Positions 44,437 through 53,653 are shown, counted from the stretch's first letter. The stretch is 64,000 bases of DNA from Paraburkholderia sp. BL25I1N1 (GCF_003002025.1 NZ_PVZB01000001.1:1-64000); one strand, 5' to 3'. A program made the numbers and translations. Notes: a model not told the origin generated them from the letters alone.

Positions 44437-44580
44437 CAAAAACAGGTGAGGCCCCACAAGGGGGCCTCATAACTTCGCGGGTGCGCTTGATCGGCGTGAG
44501 CCGACGTAACCAGCACGGCTGGATCCTGTTTCACCAGGAGGCAGATAGACGCCTTTGCAGGCCCCGGAAAATCCATCTGC
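44437..44580 (-). ncRNA. Candidate structured small RNA (~145 nt)
   Basis: On the minus strand an extended -10 (TGTTATAAT, TATAAT at 44590-44585) is followed ~5 bases later by a run of hairpins. These are gcagat...atctgc enclosing gcct-gcaa-aggc, then cctg-gtgaaa-cagg, ccagc-cgt-gctgg, tcggc-tcac-gccga, and a final gaggcccc...ggggcctc stem ending near a TTTTT at 44442-44438. No open frame explains it. Promoter, successive stems and terminator together argue for a transcribed RNA rather than a gene leader, since no minus-strand gene follows. Not recognised as 6S, SRP or tmRNA. Confidence 0.6.
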
Positions 44581-44660
44581 AGCAATTATAACATGTAAAA
44601 CGTCGTCTTCCTATCTGCCCATCGGCCATTCCAGCAAGCAGAGCGGCCGGTCGTGCCGCC

Positions 44661-45095
44661 TCAACTCCGCTTGCAAAAAATCGCCGTAATCAGCGGCGCT
44701 ACGCGGTGCACGATCGCCGTGCTGCCGGTGCCGGCAATCGCGTTCCGCACTTTGGCCTCGCTGCCGAACACCACGACGCCGTAGGCCGAACGCGCGACCG
44801 GCTCGCCGTCGCCGACACGGAACATGGGATCGTCTTTTTCGTAGCCGACCACCGCGAACACCCGAAAGCCATATGCCGTCAAATCCGCACCGGACGTCGG
44901 CGAAAAGGCGTTGATCGAGTTGCTCTCCACACGCGTGGGCTTCGGGTCGATCAGCTGCTGGTCTGCGAGGTCGGCAATGAACTGATGGCCGCTTTCATTG
45001 CAGGCGAGCGGCGCATCGAGCGCGGTGGCGTAACTGGTGAGCGGCAGCGCGGCGGCTGCCAGAGCAAGGAGTACAGACGAAAGAAAGCGTTTCAT
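44661..45095 (-). CDS. Exported hypothetical protein
   Basis: 144 residues from ATG 45095. A Sec signal peptide (MKRFLSSVLLALAAAALPLT, then SYATA) is clear. The mature protein carries two cysteines (LACNESGHQF and the C-terminal IFCKRS) that could form a disulfide, and a compact alpha/beta look (YGFRVFAVVGYEKDDPMF; VVVFGSEAKVRNAIAG). Periplasmic; function unknown. The frame before 45095 is not conserved in style. Confidence 0.72.
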   Translation of the reverse strand: MKRFLSSVLLALAAAALPLTSYATALDAPLACNESGHQFIADLADQQLIDPKPTRVESNSINAFSPTSGADLTAYGFRVFAVVGYEKDDPMFRVGDGEPVARSAYGVVVFGSEAKVRNAIAGTGSTAIVHRVAPLITAIFCKRS

Positions 45096-45332
45096 AAGCG
45101 TGGACGGCCACCTGAATCGATGTAGTGTGTTCGCAACGGGCGGTGGCGTGAACTCGAGACCCGAAAAGACGTTGCGCATCGAAGTCATACCTTGACAGGC
45201 GCAACTGCTTTGTACTTTATCGCGATTCGGCAAATCTTGCTTCGCAGGCAGCACGGATCGGGAACCAACGGCGCCTTATGAAACGTACGGGAAGAAAGCA
45301 ATCTTTTGCGATCCCGTATATATTTCCGGGTT

Positions 45333-46034
45333 ATGAATTCGCGACCCGAAACTCCAATTAACGTTCCGCCGCCCAGAACATGGGACGCGCGGCTCGCCCG
45401 CCGGCTCGTGACTCCGCTTGTGAACACGTGGGTCACCCCGAACCATCTGACGACGCTGCGCCTCCTGATCGGGCTGGCAGGCGCGCCGTGCCTCGCTCAC
45501 GGCGGGTTCGCGTGGGCCAACGCCGGCGCCTTGCTGATCGTGCTGTCGAACTTCGTCGACCACACGGACGGCGAGCTCGCGCGAATCAGTGGCAAGTCGA
45601 GCCGGATCGGTCATTTTTACGACCTCGCTTGCGACGCGCTCGTGACCGTCATGTTGTTCGTCGGCATGGGTGTCGGAGCGGGCGCCTCGCATATCGCGGG
45701 CTTGAAAATCGCGCCGGGTGTGCTCGGCGCCGTGGCCGGCGTAGCGATCGCGCTGATTTTCTTCCTGCGCATGCGCATCGAGGAAATGGCGGGCAAGGCG
45801 GGCACGAAGCAGGCCTCCGTCGGCGGCTTCGAAACTGAAGACGTCCTGTATCTGCTGCCGATCGTCACGTTCACCAGCGTCGTTCTGCCCTTCGTCGTGG
45901 TTGCGTCGATCGGCGCGCCGCTTTTCGCTGTCTGGGTGGTGGTCGACTACTGGCGCGTGGCGCGCCGTGCCGCCAGCCCGGCGCCGGCTGCCGCCGGTAC
46001 GTCCGAAACCCGTCAAATGTGGGCCAGCGAATGA
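45333..46034 (+). CDS. CDP-alcohol phosphatidyltransferase family protein
   Basis: 233 residues from ATG 45333 with about five membrane helices. The family motif DG-x2-AR-x8-G-x3-D-x3-D is exact: DHTDGELARISGKSSRIG, then HFYDLACD. It should transfer a phospho-alcohol from a CDP-activated group at the inner membrane. It is the first gene of a tight four-gene operon whose last gene is an NTP transferase that could make the CDP-activated substrate. Confidence 0.88.
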   Translation: MNSRPETPINVPPPRTWDARLARRLVTPLVNTWVTPNHLTTLRLLIGLAGAPCLAHGGFAWANAGALLIVLSNFVDHTDGELARISGKSSRIGHFYDLACDALVTVMLFVGMGVGAGASHIAGLKIAPGVLGAVAGVAIALIFFLRMRIEEMAGKAGTKQASVGGFETEDVLYLLPIVTFTSVVLPFVVVASIGAPLFAVWVVVDYWRVARRAASPAPAAAGTSETRQMWASE

Positions 46035-46843
46035 GTACGCAGGCCGAAAACGACGTGATCGCATCAGTTCCGTTAGAACGTTCGCCGGCTGCATCGCCCG
46101 CACCGAATGCCGACCGCGCGGTCGCGAGCCGCACGCACGGGTTCGACAACCCGCGTCTGCGCAAGGATTTCGCGGAGCAGGGCGCGTTTCTTTATCTGGA
46201 AGACTTTCTCGCGCCCGAAGTCACGGCGCAGCTCGTGCATAGCGCGCGTTCGCTGCTCGACGAGGTGAACCGCAACTATCTGCCGGGTCACAAGCAGGGC
46301 GGCAGTGTCAGCCGTCATACGATCGACCGCCTCGCGCCGTTCATCGCCGAGCTGTACCGCTCGAAGGAATTGACCGGCTGGCTGGAGCAACTGAGCGGCG
46401 ACAAACTCCAGCTTTCGCCCGCCGACGATCCGCATGCGTACGCGCTTTACTACTACACGCGGCAAGGCGACCACATCGGCTGGCACTACGATACTTCGTA
46501 CTATGACGGCCGCCGCTATACGTTGCTGCTCGGCGTGATCGACGAATCGTCTTGCCGGCTCGACTACGAACTCCACACGCGCAATCCGGATGTCCCGGAT
46601 CAGCCGGGGTCGGTGCAGATTCCGCCGGGCGGCCTCGTGTTCTTCGACGGCGACAAGCTGCGGCATCGCATCACACCCGCCGGCGCGAACGAAATGCGCG
46701 TGTCGCTCACTTTCGAATACGTCACCGATCCGAACATGCGGCCGTGGCGCCGCTTCATCTCGAACATGAAGGATGCGATTGCGTACTTCGGCTTCCGCCA
46801 GGTTTTTCGCCAGATGACCCAACGCGGGAAGGACCGCGCATGA
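46031..46843 (+). CDS. 2-oxoglutarate/Fe(II)-dependent oxygenase
   Basis: 270 residues from ATG 46031, overlapping the previous stop. The HxD of the iron site is in HIGWHYDTSYYDGRR, the distal His in GDKLRHRITP and the 2OG-binding Arg in NEMRVSLTF. The double-stranded beta-helix around 165-250 is characteristic. In this operon it most likely hydroxylates a lipid head-group or precursor; the substrate is inferred from context only. Confidence 0.85.
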   Translation: MSTQAENDVIASVPLERSPAASPAPNADRAVASRTHGFDNPRLRKDFAEQGAFLYLEDFLAPEVTAQLVHSARSLLDEVNRNYLPGHKQGGSVSRHTIDRLAPFIAELYRSKELTGWLEQLSGDKLQLSPADDPHAYALYYYTRQGDHIGWHYDTSYYDGRRYTLLLGVIDESSCRLDYELHTRNPDVPDQPGSVQIPPGGLVFFDGDKLRHRITPAGANEMRVSLTFEYVTDPNMRPWRRFISNMKDAIAYFGFRQVFRQMTQRGKDRA

Positions 46844-47859
46844 GCCGCGCGGCCCTGATCCTGCTGTCGATCGGGACAGCGCTGTTTGTCGGCCTGCTCG
46901 CGTGGCAGGGTTTCGGCTCGGTTGCTTCGACACTGCTTACCGCTGGCTGGGGACTCGCGCTCGTCGCGGCGTTCCACCTCGTGCCGGTGCTTCTCGATGC
47001 CGGCGCGATCTCGGTGTTGTTCCATCCTCGTCGCGACGGCATTCATCACGATCTGACATGGCGCGACGCGCTGTTCGCGCGCTGGATCGGCGAGTCGGTG
47101 AATAGCCTGCTGCCGGCCGGCCAGATCGGCGGACCCGTGGTCATGGTGCGGCAACTGTCCCAGCGTGGCATGCGCATGCGCGATGCCGCCGCGGCGATCA
47201 CGGTGAGCACGACCGCGCAGGCGCTCGCGCAAATCATCTTCGCGCTGGGCGGACTTTTGCTGTTCGGCGCTTACGCAGCGCACGGCGCGCTGCACGATCT
47301 GCGGACTGCCACGCTGATTGCGACCGGCGTGCTGGGCGCGATGATCGTCGGGTTTTACTATGCGCAGCGGCGCGGTTTGTTCGGGCGCTTGCTCGGCGTG
47401 ATCTCCAAGGTTTTCGGCAAGCGCGACTGGTCTTCGCTGATGACGCGCGCCGAAGCCGTCGACGCCGCCGTGCAGGCCATGTATCGCGAACGCGGCCGCG
47501 TGGCGGCAAGCTTCGCCATGAGTCTTGTGGGCTGGATCGTCGGCACGGTGGAAGTGTGGCTCGCGCTGCGCTTTCTCGGACATCCGGTCGACTGGGTCGA
47601 CGCGTTGTTGCTCGAAAGCCTGGGCCAGGCCATTCGCGGCGCGGCGTTCATGATTCCCGGCTCGCTCGGCGTGCAGGAAGGCGGCTATCTGCTGCTCGCG
47701 CCGCTGGTTGGTTTGCCGCCGGACGCGGCCTTGGCGTTGTCGCTCGCCAAGCGCGCCCGCGAAATCCTGCTAGGCTTGCCGGGTCTGCTGGTTCTGCACT
47801 TCAGCGAACGAAGCTGGCAACGGCGCCGCGCGACAGGGCGCGTGCCGGTTGTCGATTAA
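46840..47859 (+). CDS. LPG-synthase TM-domain family membrane protein (HpnL-like)
   Basis: 339 residues from ATG 46840, overlapping the previous stop. About eight membrane helices and the family motifs WIGESVNSLLPAGQIGGPVV and AAFMIPGSLGVQEGGYLLLA (the conserved P-G-x-x-G-x-x-E segment) identify the lysylphosphatidylglycerol-synthase TM-domain/UPF0104 family. HpnL-type members are thought to flip or transport lipids. It probably handles the product of this operon. Confidence 0.85.
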   Translation: MSRAALILLSIGTALFVGLLAWQGFGSVASTLLTAGWGLALVAAFHLVPVLLDAGAISVLFHPRRDGIHHDLTWRDALFARWIGESVNSLLPAGQIGGPVVMVRQLSQRGMRMRDAAAAITVSTTAQALAQIIFALGGLLLFGAYAAHGALHDLRTATLIATGVLGAMIVGFYYAQRRGLFGRLLGVISKVFGKRDWSSLMTRAEAVDAAVQAMYRERGRVAASFAMSLVGWIVGTVEVWLALRFLGHPVDWVDALLLESLGQAIRGAAFMIPGSLGVQEGGYLLLAPLVGLPPDAALALSLAKRAREILLGLPGLLVLHFSERSWQRRRATGRVPVVD

Positions 47860-47886
47860 ACTCCGTATTTTTTCAAAGGACCGCGC

Positions 47887-48651
47887 ATGCGTGCCATCAT
47901 CCTCGCTGCGGGCCTCGGCCTGCGTCTCCAGCAACCGCCGGAAGCTCAGTTCCCGAAGTGTCTGTTGCAATTCGACGGCATGAGCCTGCTCGAACGGCAT
48001 CTGCAAATGCTCGAAACCGCCGGCGTGACTGAAGTCGTGCTGGCGCTCGGCTTTCAGCCGGAATCGGTGCAGGCGGAACTGGAGCGCATCAACTGGCCGC
48101 ACAAAGTGGAAACCGTGCTGAACACGCGTTACGACCTGGGCAGCGTGCTGACGGTGCACACGGTGGCCGAGGCGCTGACGCGCGGCGGCGACGTGCTGTT
48201 GATGGACGCCGACGTGCTTTACGACGAGCGCATTCTGGCTGCTCTGGTGGCGGGCGAGACGGTCAACCGCCTGTTGATCGACCGTGATTTCGAAGCCGGC
48301 GACGAACCCGTCAAGCTGTGCCTGAAAGACGGCGTGCCGGTCGAGTTGCGCAAGCAGCTCGCGGTCAATCTCGAGTACGACACGATCGGCGAATCGGTCG
48401 GGTTCTTCCGCTTCCGGCAGGAAACCGCGCAACGCTTCGCGCAGATCGTGGCTGGTTATGTGGACAGCGGCCGGGCCAATCTGCCGCACGAAGAAGCGGT
48501 ACGCGATCTGCTGCTGGAGCGCAGCCAGGTGTTCGATACCGCGGACGTGACCGGCGCGCCCTGGATCGAAATCGACTTCCCGAACGACGTGGCTCGCGCA
48601 AGCGCCGAGATCCTGCCGCAATTGCAGCCGTTGGTCAGCGCATCGCGCTAA
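47887..48651 (+). CDS. NTP transferase (sugar/choline-phosphate nucleotidyltransferase-like)
   Basis: 254 residues. The N-terminus has the nucleotidyltransferase signature AIILAAGLGLRLQ (G-x-G-x-R), then the Lys in FPKCLLQFDG and the acidic metal motif LLMDADVLYD. Such enzymes couple CTP or another NTP to a phospho-alcohol or sugar phosphate. Linked 27 bases after the membrane gene and in an operon with a CDP-alcohol transferase, a cytidylyltransferase role is likely but unproven. Confidence 0.85.
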   Translation: MRAIILAAGLGLRLQQPPEAQFPKCLLQFDGMSLLERHLQMLETAGVTEVVLALGFQPESVQAELERINWPHKVETVLNTRYDLGSVLTVHTVAEALTRGGDVLLMDADVLYDERILAALVAGETVNRLLIDRDFEAGDEPVKLCLKDGVPVELRKQLAVNLEYDTIGESVGFFRFRQETAQRFAQIVAGYVDSGRANLPHEEAVRDLLLERSQVFDTADVTGAPWIEIDFPNDVARASAEILPQLQPLVSASR

Positions 48652-48681
48652 GTCATCCGTCTGCCTGTTCGCTGACGTATC

Positions 48682-48716
48682 GAAGGTTGAGCGGGCTGAA
48701 TGCCGGCTCAACCTTT
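48682..48716 (+). terminator. Intrinsic terminator after the lipid operon
   Basis: aaggttgagc and gctcaacctt pair around a GC-rich inner loop and are followed by TTTTT. It lies about 30 bases after the NTP-transferase stop and closes the four-gene operon. Confidence 0.75.
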
Positions 48717-48883
48717 TTGCGTTTACGTAAGTTGACGGCTCGCGCACTCGCGTTGCGACGCTGCGTGGTTGCGCGTTCAACCATACGTGTCTATCCGAGT
48801 GAAAAGACCTCGCGCAACAACATCTGTTGCCGATGCGATGCCATAATCGACGCTTTACACCGGCGGCCTTGCAACCCGTCGCC

Positions 48884-50293
48884 ATGCCAATGCCTCTCGC
48901 TTTAGGCACTTTCATTGTTCCGCTGATCGTCGCGTGTGCGATGTTCATGGAAAACGTGGACGGCACGGTCATCGTGACGTCGCTGCCGGTTCTGGCGCGC
49001 GATCTCGGCCAGGATCCCATCACCCTCAAGCTCGCCGTGACAGCTTATGTCATCGGCCTCGGTGTCTTCATTCCAATCTGCGGCTGGGTTGCTGACCGCT
49101 TCGGTTCGCGCACGGTGTTTCGCGCGGCGATCGGCGTTTTCATGGCCGGCTCGCTGATGTGCGCGGCTTCCACATCGCTCGGCACGTTTGTGGTCGCGCG
49201 ATTCGTGCAAGGCCTCGGCGGCGCGATGATGGTGCCGGTGGGCCGCATCATCATTTTCCGTTCTGTGCCGAAGTCCGACTTTATCCGTGCAGTCAACTAT
49301 CTGACGGTGCCGGCTTTGCTCGGACCGGTGGTCGGGCCGCCGCTGGGTGGTTTCATCACCACTTATCTGCACTGGCGTCTGATTTTTTTCATCAACATTC
49401 CAATTGGCCTGCTGGGCATCTGGCTCGCGAATAAACACATCGCCAACGTCCGTGAAGCGCATCCGGGCCGGCTCGACTGGACCGGTTTCTTTTTGTCCGC
49501 GAGCGGAGCGTCGCTGTTCATGCTGGGGCTCTCGCTAGTGGGCGGCGAGTTGGTGTCGAACCCGGTGTCGGTGGGCATGTGCGTGATCGGCGTGGTGTTG
49601 CTGACGCTGTATGTGCTGTACGCGAGCCGCGTCGAATTGCCTGTGCTCGATCTTCGGCTGCTGCGCATTCCGAGTTTTCACGCGAGCGTGGTGGGCGGCT
49701 CGCTGTTTCGCATCGGCCTCGGGGCGGTGCCGTTTCTGTTGCCACTTGCATTGCAGGAAGGCCTCGGCATGACGGCGTTCAAGTCGGGGTCGATTACCTG
49801 TGCGTCCGCATTCGGCTCGATCTTCATGAAGGCGGCCGCGTCGCGCATTCTCGAGCGTTTCGGTTTCCGTACGGTGCTGATGTTCAACGCGTGCTGCGCG
49901 GGCCTCGCCATCGCGGTCTACGGTCTGTTCTTTCCTGGCACGCCGCATTGGCTGATCTGGTGTGTCGTGCTGTTCGGCGGTTTCTTTCCGTCACTGCAGT
50001 TCACGTCGTTGAACACGCTGGCATATGCCGATATCCCGAGCCGTGACGTGGGTCGCGCGACGAGTGTCGCAAGCGTGATCCAGCAGATTTCGTTGGGCCT
50101 CGGCGTGACGATCGCGGGTATCGTGCTGCAGATTTCGCATAACGTGCAGGGTCATTCGACTATTGTTTTCTCCGATTTCTGGCCGGCTTTTCTGGTGGTC
50201 GGGCTGTTCTCGTTCATGTCGATTCCGATTACCGCTCGACTGCCACATAACGCCGGCGATGAGATTGCGCGCGGCAGTCGCGGACGCGCGTAA
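48884..50293 (+). CDS. MFS drug exporter, DHA2 (14-TMS) family
   Basis: 469 residues from ATG 48884 (an upstream ATG at 48827 adds 19 non-membrane residues). About 13-14 hydrophobic segments. Motif D1 (MENVDGTVIVTSLPVLARDL), motif A (GWVADRFGSRTVF) and motif C (GPVVGPPLGGF) are clear DHA2/EmrB-type features. No EmrA-like partner is adjacent. Probable proton-driven efflux of hydrophobic compounds. Confidence 0.88.
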   Translation: MPMPLALGTFIVPLIVACAMFMENVDGTVIVTSLPVLARDLGQDPITLKLAVTAYVIGLGVFIPICGWVADRFGSRTVFRAAIGVFMAGSLMCAASTSLGTFVVARFVQGLGGAMMVPVGRIIIFRSVPKSDFIRAVNYLTVPALLGPVVGPPLGGFITTYLHWRLIFFINIPIGLLGIWLANKHIANVREAHPGRLDWTGFFLSASGASLFMLGLSLVGGELVSNPVSVGMCVIGVVLLTLYVLYASRVELPVLDLRLLRIPSFHASVVGGSLFRIGLGAVPFLLPLALQEGLGMTAFKSGSITCASAFGSIFMKAAASRILERFGFRTVLMFNACCAGLAIAVYGLFFPGTPHWLIWCVVLFGGFFPSLQFTSLNTLAYADIPSRDVGRATSVASVIQQISLGLGVTIAGIVLQISHNVQGHSTIVFSDFWPAFLVVGLFSFMSIPITARLPHNAGDEIARGSRGRA

Positions 50294-50501
50294 AGCGCTG
50301 TACCGCGCGGCATGCCGCATGCCGAAGACGCCTGTCCCGGCTGTTTTGACGAGCGCTTCCCGGCGCGGTCCAACCGGTTTTTTTGTGTGCCGCAGCATAA
50401 ACCCTACGACATCTAGCGGCTTCGCAAGCGAGTAGTTCACATGTTATAAACCCTCGAGATATCTGTATTCATCGGATAAAAGTCGTCTTGGGGGATATGC
50501 A

Positions 50502-52235
50502 ATGAAGTTGTTCCGCAACGTTAAATCGTCGGCCAGCGGATTCGCGCTGGTCGCACTCGTCTCTGTTTCCACCGGCTTTCTCGAAGCCACGCCGGCAATC
50601 GCCAAGCCGCCCGCGAAAGCCCAACCGGCTGTCCTCACTGCCTCCGCCATCGCGGTCGCGGACAAGTTCAGCGCCGACGCCGCCGAGCAGATATTCAAGG
50701 AAGGCGGCAACGCCGTCGACGCAGCCGTAGCAATCGCCTTCACGCTTGCCGTGACGTATCCGGAAGCGGGCAACATCGGCGGCGGCGGTTTCATGACGCT
50801 CTATGTCGACGGCAAGCCCTACTTCCTCGACTATCGCGAGCGTGCACCGCTGGCCGCAACCAGAAACATGTATCTCGACGACAAGGGCGAAGTCATCAAA
50901 GGCATGAGCCTGTACGGCTACCGCGCGGCCGGCGTGCCGGGCACCGTGGACGGCATGTGGCAGGCGCAGCGCCGCTTCGGCAAGCTCAAGTGGAAGCAGG
51001 TGCTCGCGCCGGCCATCCACTACGCGCGCGACGGTTTCGAGGTCAGCCAGCAATTACAGGAACGCCGCGACGATGCCGCGAAAGAGTTCGCCGGCAAGAC
51101 CAACTTCGACACCTACTTCGGCAATCTGAAGCAGGGCGTCAACTTCAAGCAGCCGGATCTGGCCGCTGTATTGCAGCGCATTTCGGATCAGGGCGCCAAA
51201 GACTTCTATCTGGGCAAGACGGCCGATCTGATCGCGGCGTCCATGCGCGGTCACGGTCTGATCACCAAGGCCGATCTGCAGCAATACAAGGCAGTGTGGC
51301 GTGAGCCGATCCAGGCCGACTGGAACGGCTATCGCGTCTACACGGCGCCGCCTCCGAGCTCGGGCGGTATCGGTCTCGTGCAGCTGCTGAAAATGAAGGC
51401 CGACCTTGCGCCCGACTTCAAGGACGTCACGCCCAATTCCGCTCAATACGTGCACCTGATCGCGGAAATCGAAAAGCGCGTGTTCGCCGACCGCGCGCAA
51501 TACCTCGGCGATCCTGACTTCTACAAGGTGCCGGTCGCGCAATTGACCGACGACGCGTATATCGCCAGGCGCGCCGGCGAAGTGAATCCGAACGCGCCTT
51601 CGGACACGAAGAGCATTCAGGCCGGCCTCGGCACGTCGATGCCGGAGAAAGCGGAAACCACGCACTTCTCGGTGATCGACAAGTGGGGTAACGCCGTGTC
51701 GAACACGTACACCATCAACGGCTATTTCGGTTCGGGTGTGGTGGCGGACCGCACGGGCATCGTGCTGAACGACGAGATGGACGACTTCTCCGCGAAGCCG
51801 GGCGTCGCGAATATGTTCGGCGTGGTGGGCAGCGACGCGAACGCGATCGAACCGAAGAAGCGGCCGCTCTCCTCGATGAGCCCGACGATCCTGACGAAGG
51901 ACGGCAAAGTATCGCTCGTGATCGGCACGCCGGGTGGCTCGCGCATCTTCACGTCGATCTTCCAGGTGATCAATAACGTCTACGACTACAACATGCCGCT
52001 GCAGCAGGCTGTCGCCGCGATGCGTTTCCATCATCAGTTGTTGCCGCCGAACACGATCTTCTGGGAGCCGTATAAGCCGATCGACGGTGAGCTCGCCAAG
52101 CAGATCGAAGCCAAGGGTTACACGCTGAAGGGGCAGGATTTCAGCGGCGATATCCAGGCGATCAAGATCAACGGCGATACGCCGGAAGCCGCGGCCGATC
52201 CGCGCGGCCGGGGCGTGACGCGCGTGATCCAGTAA
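50502..52235 (+). CDS. ggt: Gamma-glutamyltransferase (periplasmic)
   Basis: 577 residues with a signal peptide (about 1-38). The large subunit begins after a hydrophobic start and contains AAVAIAFTLAVTYPEAGNIG and the substrate Arg region (YFLDYRERAP). The catalytic Thr is Thr387 in ETTHFSVIDKWGNAVS, where autoprocessing splits the two subunits. The GSGVVADRTGIVLNDEMDDF and PLSSMSPTILTKDG blocks match the family. It cleaves glutathione and other gamma-glutamyl compounds. Confidence 0.92.
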   Translation: MKLFRNVKSSASGFALVALVSVSTGFLEATPAIAKPPAKAQPAVLTASAIAVADKFSADAAEQIFKEGGNAVDAAVAIAFTLAVTYPEAGNIGGGGFMTLYVDGKPYFLDYRERAPLAATRNMYLDDKGEVIKGMSLYGYRAAGVPGTVDGMWQAQRRFGKLKWKQVLAPAIHYARDGFEVSQQLQERRDDAAKEFAGKTNFDTYFGNLKQGVNFKQPDLAAVLQRISDQGAKDFYLGKTADLIAASMRGHGLITKADLQQYKAVWREPIQADWNGYRVYTAPPPSSGGIGLVQLLKMKADLAPDFKDVTPNSAQYVHLIAEIEKRVFADRAQYLGDPDFYKVPVAQLTDDAYIARRAGEVNPNAPSDTKSIQAGLGTSMPEKAETTHFSVIDKWGNAVSNTYTINGYFGSGVVADRTGIVLNDEMDDFSAKPGVANMFGVVGSDANAIEPKKRPLSSMSPTILTKDGKVSLVIGTPGGSRIFTSIFQVINNVYDYNMPLQQAVAAMRFHHQLLPPNTIFWEPYKPIDGELAKQIEAKGYTLKGQDFSGDIQAIKINGDTPEAAADPRGRGVTRVIQ

Positions 52236-52302
52236 GCGTTTTTATTGCGGGGCATGGGCAGTGCATCTTGAGTTGAGATGCGCGGCTTTTTAGCAGAAAG
52301 AG

Positions 52303-52337
52303 AAAGCCTCGCGTTCGTTCGAACGCGAGGCTTTTTT
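52303..52337. terminator. Intrinsic terminator after ggt (bidirectional hairpin)
   Basis: A 15-base perfect stem (aaagcctcgcgttcg / cgaacgcgaggcttt) with a 2-base loop is followed by TTTTTT on the plus strand. It stands between the convergent ggt and HtrA-like genes and can serve both. Confidence 0.85.
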
Positions 52338-52368
52338 GTGCTCGCAGAACATGCACGCCGCTGTTGCC

Positions 52369-53406
52369 TCAGCTAACCTGCTCGACCGGCGTCAACGTCA
52401 ATTCGAGCCGCTGCGCGCCGCGCAACACCGTCACATTGACCGGTCTGTCAATGCGCGATGCGTCGAGCGTGCGCTGCAAACTGTCCACATCCTGCACGGC
52501 CTGCGTATCGATCGCGATGATCGTATCGTCGGTGCGCAGGCCGCCGAGCGCGGCTGGGCTGCCTTTGACGATCTCCATGACATGTACGCCGCTTTCCGAG
52601 CTCAAGCCGAAATAGCGCTGCACGCGGCGCGACAGTGGCCTGGTGGTGCCCGCCACGCCGATATACGCGCGCCGCACGCGGCCATGCGCGAAGATCTGCA
52701 TGATGACCCACTTGGCGGTGTCGATCGCGGTGGCAAAGCAGATGGCTTGCGCGCCGGGAATGATCGCGGTATTCACGCCAATCACCTGGCCCGCCGAATT
52801 GATCAGCGGACCGCCCGAATTGCCGGGATTAAGCGCGGCGTCGGTCTGGATCACGTCGTAGATCATGCGCCCCGAATTCGAGCGTAGCGAGCGGCCGAGC
52901 GCCGACACCACACCGGTCGTGACCGTTTGCGCGAGGCCGAGCGGATTGCCGACCGCAATCGCAATCTGCCCGACGCGCAGCTTCGACGACTCGCCGAGTT
53001 CGACATGCGGCAGCGGCTCCGGCGAGCCGATCCGCAAGACGGCCAGATCGCTGCCGGGATCGTCGCCGACCAGATCGGCGTCGAATTTCGCGCCGTCGGC
53101 GAGCGTCACGGTAATGTGGGTGGCGCCGTGCACGACGTGACTATTGGTGAGCAGGTAACCATCGGGCGTGAACAGAAAACCCGAGCCGGTGCCGCCGCGC
53201 GAACCGCGGCCGGACGGCTCGCCGGGCAGGCGCCGTTCGACGGCAATGAAGGCGACGGCTTGCTGGACGCGTTCCAGCGCGCCGATCACGGTGCGGGAAT
53301 AGGCGTCGAGCAGGGCGTCGTCGGAAAAAGGATTGAGTGTCTCGGGCCCGGGGGCGTCGGATGCGGCGCGCGACAGGTCATCGACGAAGCGTGGGCGGCT
53401 TCCCAT
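52369..53406 (-). CDS. HtrA/DegP-like serine protease with PDZ domain, no signal peptide
   Basis: 345 residues. The S1C catalytic triad is complete: His90 (LLTNSHVVHG), Asp120 (PGSDLAVLRI) and Ser197 (ALNPGNSGGPL). One PDZ domain covers about 255-340 (YFGLSSESGVHVMEIVKGSP; LRTDDTIIAIDTQAVQDVDS). Unlike DegP/DegS it has no N-terminal signal or membrane anchor, so it may act in the cytoplasm or its start is misplaced. Monocistronic; the 247-base upstream region contains a hexanucleotide repeat. Confidence 0.85.
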   Translation of the reverse strand: MGSRPRFVDDLSRAASDAPGPETLNPFSDDALLDAYSRTVIGALERVQQAVAFIAVERRLPGEPSGRGSRGGTGSGFLFTPDGYLLTNSHVVHGATHITVTLADGAKFDADLVGDDPGSDLAVLRIGSPEPLPHVELGESSKLRVGQIAIAVGNPLGLAQTVTTGVVSALGRSLRSNSGRMIYDVIQTDAALNPGNSGGPLINSAGQVIGVNTAIIPGAQAICFATAIDTAKWVIMQIFAHGRVRRAYIGVAGTTRPLSRRVQRYFGLSSESGVHVMEIVKGSPAALGGLRTDDTIIAIDTQAVQDVDSLQRTLDASRIDRPVNVTVLRGAQRLELTLTPVEQVS

Positions 53407-53522
53407 AGCGATGCTCCGGATAAACGGAATGGGAGATGCGGGGCGCCGCGAAGGTTTTCAAGTGGCCGTGAGGCGCGCCGTGGCGGCGCGCCCTGTGAGA
53501 CACTTTGCGAAGCCAGCGAGCG

Positions 53523-53600
53523 CCACAGCCACAGCCACAGCCACAGCCACAGCCACAGCCACAGCCACAGCCACGGCCACAGCCACAGCCACAGCCACGG
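53523..53600. repeat. Hexanucleotide tandem repeat (ccacag), 13 units
   Basis: Thirteen tandem 6-mers cover 78 bases: eight ccacag, one ccacgg, three ccacag and one ccacgg. It lies in the divergent spacer between the HtrA-like and VOC genes. Because the unit is a multiple of three it leaves frames open (His-Ser repeats), but no real gene spans it. Slippage could vary its length between strains. Confidence 0.9.
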
Positions 53601-53653
53601 CATGCACCGTGCTGGGCAGATGACACGTCTGGCATGCCAAGGAGAGAGCCGCC

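Noticed and set aside
43756..44457. Minus-strand 233-residue frame
   Set aside because: The plus-strand frame has more protein-like sequence, and the minus frame overlaps the phoX 3' side and the RNA candidate.
44437..44580. 4.5S SRP RNA, 6S RNA or riboswitch
   Set aside because: The SRP core GGTCCGGAAGGAAGCAGC and the 6S bubble pattern are absent, and no downstream gene follows as needed for a riboswitch.
53523..53600. Coding His-Ser repeat or CRISPR-like array
   Set aside because: The frames through it belong to shadows; the unit is 6 bases without spacers, a simple tandem repeat.
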